Below are positions 47,022 to 55,996 of a stretch of 64,000 nt of DNA, piece after piece (position 1 is the first letter of the stretch; every line of letters begins with the position of its first letter). The stretch lies in contig NZ_UFWZ01000001.1 of the NCBI RefSeq assembly GCF_900461105.1, positions 868,001 to 932,000 of the forward strand, read 5' to 3'. Both the position numbers and the translations under genes were made by a program. The notes under the pieces are model-generated. The model had not been told where the DNA came from and searched no databases. It saw only the letters and a list, made by a program, of their open reading frames with translations. The stretch comes from Clostridium putrefaciens (GTDB lineage Bacteria > Bacillota > Clostridia > Clostridiales > Clostridiaceae).

Positions 47022-48296
47022 ATGATATGTCCAAAGTGTGGGAGTGAAAACTCTGATAAAAGTTTATTTTGCAATAAATGTGGTTCAAAATTAGAAATTG
47101 AAGATAGTGATATTATTGATAATAATGAAATGAAAAAGGATATTGTTGATAAGGAAAATAATTATAAGGAAATATTTAAAGACAAGATAAATTTTCATAT
47201 AAACAAAAGAAATGTTATTTTATTATGTTCAGCTTTAGTAATAATAGTTTGTGGAATTGCTGCAATCATTTATTTAAATAATCCCATATCTAAATATAAG
47301 AGATATATTAGAAATAATAAGCAAACAGAAGTAGCTACACTTTATAATAAAAAGATTAAAGGTGATTCAGATAATGAAAGTAAGATAAATATGTTCTTAA
47401 AAAGTGAATCATTGGATATTGTTAATTCATTTAAAGATGAAAAGATTGATTTTAATAAGGTAAAGGATAGGCTTGATACAATTAACAGCACAGGATTAAT
47501 ATCCACCGATGTTAATAATGCAATTGATAAAATTAATGGTCTTAATAATTCAAGAATTGCATTTAAAAAAGCGGATGAGTTTTTGAAAAACAACGATTTA
47601 ATAAATGCTATAAATGAATATAAAAATGTAATTGCTGATGATAATAACTATGAAAAAGCTAAAGAGAAGATTAATAATAATGAAAAAGAGTATAAAGAAC
47701 AAGTATTAAAAGATGTAGAAGAACTTGCAAACAATAAAGATTACGATAAAGCATTAGAAACCTTGGAGGAGGCTATAGCAGTTTTTCCTAATGAGGCTGA
47801 TTTAACTTCTAAAAATGAAACTTATAAAAAATTACAGCAAGAAAAGCTAGAAGTAGAAAGAAAAGAAAAGGCTGATAAGGTGGAGAGTGAACAGCTAGTC
47901 ATTATAGAAAGTGCAAAAATATCTATTCAAGATTCAACGTATAAATCACTTTATCCTGACATGATGCAAGTAATTGTGAATAATAAATCAGAAAAAACTG
48001 TAAAGGATATGAAAATTGGTTTTTTAGCATACGATAAAAATGGATATCCACTTCATATAAAGACACAATTTCATTATTCAGGTGGAACTTATGAAGCAAT
48101 TTCTGATGCTTTAAACGTTAATATTATTCCAGGAGATAGGTTTGGAGATGACGTAGGGTGGAATCTTGATGAATCACATGGAATATCAAAAGTATTAGCT
48201 TGCGTTAAAACTGTAACCTTTTATGATGGTACAACTTGGAATAATCCATATTATGAATATTGGATAGAACAATATAAGGAGAAACCTCAGAAATAA
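47022..48296 (+). CDS. Zinc-ribbon membrane protein with C-terminal DUF5780-like domain
   Basis: 424 residues. N-terminal zinc ribbon CPKCGSENSDKSLFCNKCGSKL, a transmembrane helix (about 66-87: VILLCSALVIIVCGIAAIIYL), a helical TPR-like middle (NNDLINAINEYKNVIADDNN, NKDYDKALETLEEAI) and a C-terminal beta-rich domain (SLYPDMMQVIVNNKSEKTVKD, MKIGFLAYDKNGYP) of the DUF5780 type. The domain is probably outside the cell. Role unknown. RBS GGGGGAG before ATG. The preceding 225 bp are AT-rich with nothing clear. Confidence 0.8.
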   Translation: MICPKCGSENSDKSLFCNKCGSKLEIEDSDIIDNNEMKKDIVDKENNYKEIFKDKINFHINKRNVILLCSALVIIVCGIAAIIYLNNPISKYKRYIRNNKQTEVATLYNKKIKGDSDNESKINMFLKSESLDIVNSFKDEKIDFNKVKDRLDTINSTGLISTDVNNAIDKINGLNNSRIAFKKADEFLKNNDLINAINEYKNVIADDNNYEKAKEKINNNEKEYKEQVLKDVEELANNKDYDKALETLEEAIAVFPNEADLTSKNETYKKLQQEKLEVERKEKADKVESEQLVIIESAKISIQDSTYKSLYPDMMQVIVNNKSEKTVKDMKIGFLAYDKNGYPLHIKTQFHYSGGTYEAISDALNVNIIPGDRFGDDVGWNLDESHGISKVLACVKTVTFYDGTTWNNPYYEYWIEQYKEKPQK

Positions 48297-48330
48297 AACA
48301 TACGGATCTATACTAAAATTAAAAGATAGT

Positions 48331-48441
48331 AGTATGTCCTCACAAGGAACCCAGGGTAGAATAAAATGGAAAACTTCGTTTCCATCTAACACCTCTAGGG
48401 CCAGTAAATTACCAGGTAAAAGCATTTCATTAAACTCAAAC
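48331..48441. repeat. Dispersed repeat, copy 5
   Basis: Starts within the family at GTATGTCCTCACAAGG and ends ATTAAACTCAAACG, immediately followed by the left end of ISLre2 copy 2. Confidence 0.85.
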
Positions 48442-50152
48442 GTTAGAGTATAATTTTAGTAGGCAGAACTAGTATAAAAAACTATATAAATAAAAGGAGA
48501 TGCAAAAACATCTCCTAAGTACATAAATTATCCATTATAATTAAGTTGCAAACACAAAACTGAATGGAGTTGAATTTATGTATAATGTTAGTTTAAATGA
48601 AAACGGCTTAACTTTCAAGGAGATAGAGAAAAAGATTTATAAGATGGTTTGTGATGAAGCCTGCAATGTTTTAAAAAATGTGTTGGAAGCTTTAGATAAA
48701 AAGTTACTTAAAGAAAGAGATATTAAAGTATATAGAAATAAGGGACTTAAAAAGACTTGTTTAAGAACGATTATGGGGGATGTTGAATATTCAAGACGTA
48801 TCTATCAGTTTGAACTTGAAGATGGTAAAACAGCTACTAAGTTCCTTTTAGATGAGTATCTAGGCATGGACACCATAGGTAATGTATCTATAAATCTTGT
48901 AGAAACTATTTTAACCAACGTGTCAGAAGTATCTTTTAGAAAAACAGCTGAAAATATAAAAACAATGTGTAATCAGGAAATTAGTGCTCAAGGAGTTTGG
49001 AACATAGTTCAAACGGTTGGAGAAAAGATAAATGAACTAGAAAAGCGTAAGATTGAACTAAATGAAAAAGGTGCGTTGAAAGGCGAAAAGGAAGTACCAG
49101 TGCTATTTCAGGAGCAAGATGGGGTATGGTTATCCATTCAGGGAAAAGATAGACCAAAGGGTAAGAATAGAAAAAAAGAACTTAAATTAGCAGTATCTTA
49201 TACAGGGTGGAAGTTGCGTCCAGGCAGTAAAAAAGAATATGTTGTTATTGATAAAACTGTTTGTGCAAGTTTTAATAGTTCTAGCCACTTTAAAAAAGTT
49301 GCGGAAGCAACCATTGCTGAAAAATATAATGTTGATGAAATAGAAACTAGGATATTAAATGGAGATGGTGCAAAGTGGATAAAAGCAAGCTGTGAAGATC
49401 AAGACATACACTTTCAACTGGATCCATTTCATATAAGCCAAGCAATTATTCGAAAAGTAAGTGATAAAAAAAGAACAGAAAGTCTTACTTAAGTTATTTA
49501 GGCAAGGAAAAGTTGATGAAGGATTAGAATTAATTGTTAATATGATGATAGAAAATAATAAAGATGAAGTTGTTTTTAAAAAGCTTACAGAACTATACGA
49601 CTATTTTGTACATAATAAAGAGGGCCTAGTTCCATATAAATTAAGAGACAATATAACTATGCCTACGGCACCCGAAGGGATAGAATATAGGCAATTAGGG
49701 ACTATGGAACATAACATTTGCGATGTGTTAGCACATAGAATGAAAGGTAGAAAAATGAGCTGGTCTATTAATGGAGCCGATAACTTATCTAAAATTTTAG
49801 CAGAAAAGTTCAGCAATAGATTATTTAGTACCTTGGATAAGATCTATAAAAACATTATACCGAAGGGCGTTATAGATACTGTAATTCGTGAAATACCTTT
49901 ATCCGCTTCCGCGGTTAATAAAAAGGGTACGAAATCTAAAGAATATAAGATACATACCGCACCTATTCCTTATAGTGGAGCCGCGGTTACCTTGGGAAGA
50001 AAAGTAATACAAAAACTTTGTGGATTAAAAGGATTTGGAGATCTTAGTTACAATTAAGAATAAAAATGGGTAGGGTAAATTATAAATACCCCATGTAAAA
50101 TAATGGATAATAAATCAAATAAAATAGTTGCCCACTTTTACTTGACTCAAAC
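48442..50152 (+). mobile_element. ISLre2-family insertion sequence, copy 2
   Basis: Same ends as copy 1 (GTTAGAGTATAATTTTAGTA ... TTTACTTGACTCAAAC) and almost the same sequence. Its transposase is frameshifted. Confidence 0.85.
48578..50057 (+). pseudogene. ISLre2 transposase with +1 frameshift
   Basis: Identical start to copy 1. In the run GATAAAAAAAGAACAGAAAG near 49467 there is one extra A compared with copy 1, so the first frame ends TESLT* at 49492, and the second half (49461-50057) continues in another frame to the complete C-terminus GFGDLSYN. The homopolymer leaves programmed or error-based shifting possible, but a simple mutation or sequencing error is more likely. Confidence 0.85.
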
Positions 50153-50225
50153 CAAGAATAGGAGAATCTTGAATAAGAGATATTAATAATGGTATAATTA
50201 TATGTAAAATTAAGGTGGTGAGAGT

Positions 50226-51167
50226 GTGGGGAAATTTTATGCTGTTAAAAACGGAAGAAAAATAGGGATTTATGATAGTTGGAATGAATGTAAAAAACAA
50301 ATTGATGGATATAAAGGAGCTATATATAAAAGTTTTTCATCATATGATGATGCATATAAATTTATAAATAGCACAGGTATATATAAAGTGGACAAGCAAG
50401 AACATTCATTAAATAATATTAATGTTGAAGAGAGTTTAAGCAATAACAATGATATTGCTAAAGCTTACGTAGATGGAAGTTATTCAGATTTATATAATAT
50501 GTATTCATATGGTGTTGTTATATTACATAAAAATGAAATTGTTAAGTTTTCAGGAAGAGATAATAATGAAGTAAATCTATCTATGAGAAATGTGGCAGGG
50601 GAATTATTAGGAGCGATAGAAGCTATAAAATGGGCTATAAAAAATAATATAAAAGATATTTATATTCATTATGATTATGAAGGAATTGAAAAATGGGCTA
50701 CTGGGATATGGAAAACAAATAAGGAAGGAACTAAAAGCTATAAGCAATTTATTGATTCTATTAAAAATGATTTAAGTATTAGATTTATAAAAGTTAAAGC
50801 TCACAGTGGAGTAACATACAATGAAGAGGCAGATGTACTGGCAAAATCTGAATTTGATAATATTAATGAAGATTTCAAAACTGAGGTAAATCATCTAAAT
50901 AATGTTTATCTAGATATATTTAGTGATGTTATTAAAAAAGAAGATAAAAGTAAGAGTAAAAATCAATGTTCTATATTATTTAAAGGACAAACAATTACAG
51001 ATAACAAATTAAAAAAGATAGCTAAAGAAATATGGAAATTAGATAATAAAGCAATAGCAGACATTGAAAATATTAATGTTCAATTAGTTATAGATGATGA
51101 GGTTTTGAATATTGATATAAAGGATGTATTTAATGAGATGTTTAAGTACAATATTATTTTTAAATAA
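50226..51167 (+). CDS. RNase H1-type ribonuclease with N-terminal viroplasmin domain
   Basis: 313 residues. Residues 1-52 (KFYAVKNGRKIGIYDSWNEC, YKGAIYKSFSSYDDAYKFI) form the hybrid-binding/viroplasmin domain. Residues ~75-205 are RNase H, with the acidic site AYVDGSY, NVAGELLGAIEA, IHYDYEGIEKW and AHSGVTYNEEADVLAK (D, E, D, H, D). A further ~100-residue C-terminal segment (SILFKGQTITDNKLKKIA ...) is not a domain I know. It starts with GTG after AAGGTGGTGAGA. It is 30 bp upstream of an RnlA-type toxin gene; in E. coli RNase HI controls RnlA, so the pairing is meaningful. Confidence 0.88.
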   Translation: MGKFYAVKNGRKIGIYDSWNECKKQIDGYKGAIYKSFSSYDDAYKFINSTGIYKVDKQEHSLNNINVEESLSNNNDIAKAYVDGSYSDLYNMYSYGVVILHKNEIVKFSGRDNNEVNLSMRNVAGELLGAIEAIKWAIKNNIKDIYIHYDYEGIEKWATGIWKTNKEGTKSYKQFIDSIKNDLSIRFIKVKAHSGVTYNEEADVLAKSEFDNINEDFKTEVNHLNNVYLDIFSDVIKKEDKSKSKNQCSILFKGQTITDNKLKKIAKEIWKLDNKAIADIENINVQLVIDDEVLNIDIKDVFNEMFKYNIIFK

Positions 51168-51197
51168 TGAATAAAAGATGTAAAAAGGGGAAGTATT

Positions 51198-52289
51198 ATG
51201 AGTAAAGAGTTTAGCTCGTTGAATTTATATAGAGAAAAATTAGTTAATAGTATAAAAAAATATTTAGCTCTATATTTTGAAGAATATTCTATCGGTGAAT
51301 TAAAAGATAGAGGTGGGACAAGAAGAAGAGTAGACATAGATATTAAGACCAAAACTTTTTATATAGACTTTCATTTTAATACTGATGGAACCACTACTGT
51401 AGAAGATTTTGGTGGTATTCCAACTTGTGTAGAGATTAAAAAAAATTTAGCTCATTACATAAAGTTAAATTGTAGTATTAGTAATGAAAAAAAAGATACG
51501 TGGTTTGTTGTTAAAAACATTGAGCAACAAGATTTTGAAGGAATAATAGGGTTATTAAAAGAAAGTGACTATTATAAAAAGGAACATATAATTATTCCAG
51601 AAAATAAAGGTACTTCCACACTGTATAGACTTAAAGGTATATATAATGAGGATTTGGTTATAACGTATTTTAATACAAAGACTGTTCAAATACAAGGAAA
51701 ACCATTATTGATTTTTAATGAAGCTATGGCAATGCTTATTGAGCTTCTAGAGCTAGATGAAATACCTAAGAGCTACAATAAGTTATATAGTCTTGAAGTT
51801 GATAAAGACGCTATTAGGGAACAAGGTAAGTTATATATGCCGAATTCTTATAATATAATTAACGGTAAGCTAAAAAATTGTATTCATCAAGCAGTATACT
51901 ATTCTTTGGTTGATGCAGATATGTTTGAATACACAGCAATACCATTAACTGGATTTAGAGCACTAGAGGGACATATTAAATATGCTTTAAAAGAATTTGG
52001 AATAGTAACAACGAGGACTAAAAGAATAAGTAGTTTTTATCATAAAAATAGTAGTAAAGTTTATGAATTAAATAATGATATAAAGACAGAAATTAACAAT
52101 AGTAAAAAATGCAAAGATTTAGAGAAGGCATATAACCAATATTATGACCTTAGGCATATGCTAAGTCATTGGGATGATTTAGTATTAGATAATGATGAAG
52201 ATACAACTACTATGATTGAAAATATAGGTATTGCAAGAACATATATAATTGACACATTATTTATAATAGATTCATATTATAGCTTGTAG
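51198..52289 (+). CDS. rnlA: RnlA-family toxin (RNase LS type)
   Basis: 363 residues, against 357 in E. coli RnlA. The N-terminal part (NLYREKLVNSIKKYLALYFE, KTFYIDFHFNTDGTTTVED) and middle repeat match the RnlA layout; the C-terminal toxin domain has IPLTGFRALEGHIKYALKEF and the HEPN RNase motif RHMLSHWDD (RxxxxH). RnlA cleaves mRNA during phage infection when the unstable antitoxin disappears. RBS AAAGGGGAAG before ATG. It lies between an RNase H gene and an RnlB-like gene in one operon. Confidence 0.8.
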   Translation: MSKEFSSLNLYREKLVNSIKKYLALYFEEYSIGELKDRGGTRRRVDIDIKTKTFYIDFHFNTDGTTTVEDFGGIPTCVEIKKNLAHYIKLNCSISNEKKDTWFVVKNIEQQDFEGIIGLLKESDYYKKEHIIIPENKGTSTLYRLKGIYNEDLVITYFNTKTVQIQGKPLLIFNEAMAMLIELLELDEIPKSYNKLYSLEVDKDAIREQGKLYMPNSYNIINGKLKNCIHQAVYYSLVDADMFEYTAIPLTGFRALEGHIKYALKEFGIVTTRTKRISSFYHKNSSKVYELNNDIKTEINNSKKCKDLEKAYNQYYDLRHMLSHWDDLVLDNDEDTTTMIENIGIARTYIIDTLFIIDSYYSL

Positions 52290-52343
52290 AAACCATTATA
52301 ATATGATAAAATTAATCCTTGTAGTAAAAGTGGAGGTGATGTT

Positions 52344-52712
52344 ATGAAGGATTATAAAATTGTATTAATTAACAATGAAGAATATAGCGTTATAATTTAT
52401 TCTGAAGCACGAAGACACCCACTAGATAATATTAAACAAATTGAAGAAGATTTAAGAGAGATGAAATTAAAAAGTGAAAAAATTTTATTTGATATGATAT
52501 TATGTAGAGGAAATACTACAGATAGATTTATTCAATGTAGATTTAATGGTAATTCATTAGTTACAAGTAGTATGGAAGTATTAAATTTAAATAAAAAGCA
52601 CAATATTAGGAAGTTAAGTACTAATTATTTAGTTACAGATAGAGAAAAGGTAGAAAATTCTATTTTGACATCAATTCAAAAAAAGATGATTTTAAAAGGA
52701 ATTACAATATAA
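52344..52712 (+). CDS. rnlB: RnlB-family antitoxin
   Basis: 122 residues, the size of E. coli RnlB (123). Text such as KILFDMILCRGNTTDRFIQC resembles that family; the rest is divergent. GGAGGTGATG precedes the ATG, giving strong translation as expected for an antitoxin. The 54-bp gap after rnlA is AT-rich and may hold a second promoter. The identification rests partly on position after rnlA. Confidence 0.7.
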   Translation: MKDYKIVLINNEEYSVIIYSEARRHPLDNIKQIEEDLREMKLKSEKILFDMILCRGNTTDRFIQCRFNGNSLVTSSMEVLNLNKKHNIRKLSTNYLVTDREKVENSILTSIQKKMILKGITI

Positions 52713-52734
52713 AAGCACCTTTTTAGGCGCTTTT
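52711..52734 (+). terminator. Terminator after rnlB
   Basis: AAAGCACC / GGCGCTTT stem with T-rich loop, overlapping the rnlB stop codon. One A-C mismatch. Confidence 0.65.
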
Positions 52735-52739
52735 ATGCT

Positions 52740-53110
52740 TACATAATAGCATTTTGATAATATCTAAGAGCATTATACTCCACATGTAGAAACGATAGTG
52801 TTGCTACAAAGACGCTAAGGCTAGAAATCCTTAATTTTAGACACTTTTACCCACATCTTGTATTTACCAGCGAGGGTGAAAAAATACGAAATAAAGAGAT
52901 AGGAGATTATTTCAATGTTTCAGTAGTAATTGACGTAGACCTAGACTGTGGGAACATGTCAGTTGACGAAAAAAGATAGAAGAATAGGAACGTAAAATAG
53001 GGCATTGAATACAATTATTCAGTGCCTTTTTTACGTTGTAGGCGTTTCAAAAGTTGAAGCGTCTTTTTTTGTAAAATTATGAAAGGAAAAGCCTATGAAA
53101 ACAAAAATAT
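52740..53110 (+). other. Relic region with two tandem terminators
   Basis: An open but stop-flanked frame reads YLRALYSTCRNDSVATKTLR and GDYFNVSVVIDVDLDCGNM up to TAG at 52978; I do not recognise it. Then come two strong terminators: AACGTAAAATAGGGCATTG... / ...TTTTACGTT (52989-53037) and GGCGTTTCAA-AAG-TTGAAGCGTC plus T-run (53041-53070). A short MKTKI* start is cut by the dispersed repeat. It looks like a leftover of a phage or transposon. Confidence 0.5.
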
Positions 53111-53460
53111 AGCAAGTGAGTCCAGCAAAGCATGCCCTCACAAGGAACCCAGGGTAGAATAAAATGGAAAATTGTGCTTAAGTAGAAATATTAGAAATCG
53201 CAAATAGCAAGAAGGAAACTTCGTCTCCATCTAATACCTCTAGGGCCAGGAAATTCCTAGGTAAAAGCATTTCATTAAAGTAAAATTTAATGAAATGCCT
53301 TTTTTATGAGTTTTCATATTAAAAATGAGAGCAAATATATTAACCATACTTAATATTAAGGGATTCTTCTTTTTCTTTTAGATTGCTATATGTTGTGGAT
53401 AAATTTATTTTATATCATACATGTTGTGATATAATTATATTGGGGAGTAAGGTATAGGAT
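53111..53460. repeat. Dispersed repeat, copy 6 (long form with promoter segment)
   Basis: Runs from AGCAAGTGAGTCCAGCAAAG through the core, tail hairpin, AAAAATGAGAGCAAATATAT and a TATAAT-like box near 53436. It closely follows copy 3 over ~340 bp. Confidence 0.85.
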
Positions 53461-53498
53461 AGTGTTAACACTATTTAAAAGATCTTGGAGGTATAAAT

Positions 53499-54191
53499 AT
53501 GTTATTTAAACGAACGAAATCTTATGAGGACTTTAGCCCAGCTTTAGATAAAAACAGGTTAATAATACTAATTAAGAAGTTATTACCTGATATGGTTTTT
53601 AATATGGCTAGCTTAGAAGGAAATCCCTTTACATACCCAGAAGTTCAAACCCTTCTAGAAGGGATAACTATTGGTGGGCATAAATTAAGTGATGAGCAAC
53701 AAGTTTTAAGAATAAGAGATGGATGGAATTTTATTTTTGAAAGTGTAAGGAAAGATAAGATAAACATTAATAAAGGATTATTTAATTCTTTAAATGGAAT
53801 TGTGGCTAAAGACGAAGCTTTAATAAGTGGTATGTTTAGAAATGGGCAAGTTAGAATTGGTGGTACGGATTTTATTCCACCAAAAGCAGAGGAATTAGAA
53901 AATATTTTTCAGCAAGAATTACAAGTATTAATAGAAAGAAGTAAAAGTAATATAGATTTAGCTTTTGATATATTTCTTTGGGGTGCTTTAAATCTGTTTT
54001 TCTATGATGGTAATAAAACAACATCAAGGCTTGTAGCAAATTTGATATTAATATTTAATGGCCAAGGCATATTTAATATTAAAGTGAAAAATAGATTAGA
54101 GTTTAATACTTTGATGGTTGATTTTTATAACAATCATGATGGGGATAAAATCTTTGAATTTTTCTATGATTATTGTTTGGAGAGGTATTAA
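53499..54191 (+). CDS. Fic-like protein with substituted catalytic His (copy 2)
   Basis: 230 residues, over 90% like the protein at 43648-44340. The inhibitory helix MASLEGNPF is intact, but the core reads LFFYDGNKTTSR: the catalytic His position is Leu and the phosphate-binding Arg of GNKR is Thr, so it should be inactive as a Fic transferase. Same TTGGAGG start. Upstream, the long repeat's promoter segment is joined straight to this gene, as if a copy of the other Fic locus had lost the first Fic gene and the RNA elements. Confidence 0.72.
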   Translation: MLFKRTKSYEDFSPALDKNRLIILIKKLLPDMVFNMASLEGNPFTYPEVQTLLEGITIGGHKLSDEQQVLRIRDGWNFIFESVRKDKININKGLFNSLNGIVAKDEALISGMFRNGQVRIGGTDFIPPKAEELENIFQQELQVLIERSKSNIDLAFDIFLWGALNLFFYDGNKTTSRLVANLILIFNGQGIFNIKVKNRLEFNTLMVDFYNNHDGDKIFEFFYDYCLERY

Positions 54192-54279
54192 TGGAACTGT
54201 GTTAGAAATACATAATAATGAAAATCTTAGAGAAACATGTGGATATATAGAAAATCAAAATACTAAGATGGCTAGAGTA

Positions 54280-54457
54280 CGAGCCTCGGTTAGTTTAGGA
54301 AGAAAGGTAATATAAAAAAGTGTGTAGGTTAAAAGGATTTGGAAGGTTTGGTTACAAGTGTAGGTGAAAATGCGTAGGATAAATTATAAATATGCTATGT
54401 AAAGTGGCTGATAAGAAATTAAATAAAATAGGTACTCACTTTTTACTTCACTCAAAC
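54280..54457 (+). repeat. ISLre2 3'-end relic
   Basis: GTTAGTTTAGGAAGAAAGGT, TTAAAAGGATTTGGAAGG and the end TTTTTACTTCACTCAAAC correspond to the last ~170 bp of the ISLre2 element, with many changes. It is an older insertion than the two near-identical copies. Confidence 0.8.
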
Positions 54458-54556
54458 TTTAAATACAATGTTTAATGAAGATTTATACTAGTAATGCTAT
54501 AATTACAAATGGATAAGAATGTATAGATATAAAATATAAAAAGAAAGGACAAAGTT

Positions 54557-55753
54557 ATGAGTTTTGAAAAGATTATGGCATTTAATGCTCCTTATAATCA
54601 GATAAATTTTGATAGTTTGATTGAGAAAATCAAATCTAATGCAATAGTACCATATATAGGTGCAGGTATATCTATGTTGTTTAAAGATGTTTATCCGTCT
54701 TGGAGTGGATTTTTAAATACAACTTTTAATAAATTTGTAGATATTTCAGAAAAAAATAAATTTAATGGTATGAGCTATGAGGATAAAGCAGACTTCTTAT
54801 ATAAAGAGATAGGAAAACTATCATTTTCTAATCAATTGAAAACAACTTTCTCGAAAAATCATTTACATAAAGAAAAGTGTCAGTTTATTGATAAACCAGC
54901 ATATTTATTACCAGCAATTTTTGAAGAAGGTCTAATAATAACTACTAATTATGATAAAGTTATTGAAAAGGTATACGGTTTATATAATCTGATGTTGCCG
55001 GTTGCACATCCAGGACATTTTGAAGCGTTAAATGGCGCACTTAGAAATAATGAATTATTATTATATAAAATTCATGGGGATATTAACGAAACAATAGAAT
55101 CAATTATATTAACAAAGAAACAATATGAGTTAGCTTATAATAATCCTAAATTAACTGAGTCATTAAAACAAATTTATACAAGTAAAAGTATGTTATTTTT
55201 AGGATGTAGTCTTCAAAAAGATAGACCAATTGAGTTATTATGTGAAGTTTCTAAATCAGGAATGTCTAACTATGCTATTATTCCATGTAAAAATGAAGAA
55301 AAAAAAGATAGAAGATTGCAATTAGAAGGTGACTATTATACACAGTCTATCATTTATCCTGAGGGAAATCATGAGTGTGTAAAAATAATATTAGAACAGA
55401 TTGTCAAAATAATTAAGAGCGAAGATAAGAAAGGAAAAAAAGAACTAATGGAATTCAGTTGTGATGAATTTAATAATAAAAAAGTTGAAGAAACTTATTT
55501 AGGATATATAAATAAATGGTGCGATTTTTTAGATATTAATAATTGGCATGCTTGGACATCGTGGATGCTTGCAATTGGACAACCGCATATTTCAGTTGAG
55601 ATGTTAACAAATTTAGAAGAACTAAGAGAATGGTTATTTTCTAGAGTCTGGCCTAATAAGTTTGGTGAGTTACAAAACTCATTTGAAAATTTTAAATTAG
55701 TAGCAAGTGAGTCCACAAAAGCATGTACTCACAAGGAACCCAGGGTAGAATAA
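54557..55753 (+). pseudogene. SIR2-family defence-type protein, C-terminus cut by repeat
   Basis: 398 residues as read. N-terminal SIR2-like NADase domain: IVPYIGAGISM, ITTNYDKVIEK, LYKIHGDINE, SMLFLGCSLQKDRP. C-terminal of residue 300 is a Trp-rich stretch (NKWCDFLDINNWHAWTSWML). Native coding ends at 55702; the last 17 codons (SESTKACTHKEPRVE) are read from the inserted repeat. The original effector/sensor C-terminal domain is therefore lost or shortened. Proteins of this type act in anti-phage systems by depleting NAD+. The start ATG has AAAGGA upstream. Confidence 0.75.
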
Positions 55754-55833
55754 AATGGAAAACTTCGTCTCAATCTAACACCTTTAGGGACAGTAAATTA
55801 CCAGGTAAAAGCATTTCATTAAACTCAAACGTT
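55703..55833. repeat. Dispersed repeat, copy 7 (inside SIR2 gene)
   Basis: GCAAGTGAGTCCACAAAAGC ... core ... AAGCATTTCATTAAACTCAAACG. It interrupts a coding frame exactly at its left end, showing that the unit, or something carrying it, is mobile. The following 160 bp hold no gene. Confidence 0.85.
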
Positions 55834-55996
55834 GATAATTGCAGAGGTAGAGAAAGTATGTTACCATATAATAATTATATGTTCTAAAGAACAAAAGGAA
55901 AAGAATTCATAGAAGATATTTACCGTGAGAAGTGATAATCTTTTTTGAATTTATTTTGCACTGAATCTTTAGGGTTTAAATATAGGAGGAAATATT

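Noticed and set aside
47342..47593. 83-codon minus-strand frame within the zinc-ribbon gene
   Set aside because: Antisense shadow with no ribosome binding site.
54118..54315. 65-codon frame ending RASVSLGRKVI
   Set aside because: Overlaps the end of the Fic-like gene out of frame and runs into the ISLre2 relic; the C-terminal likeness comes only from the relic.
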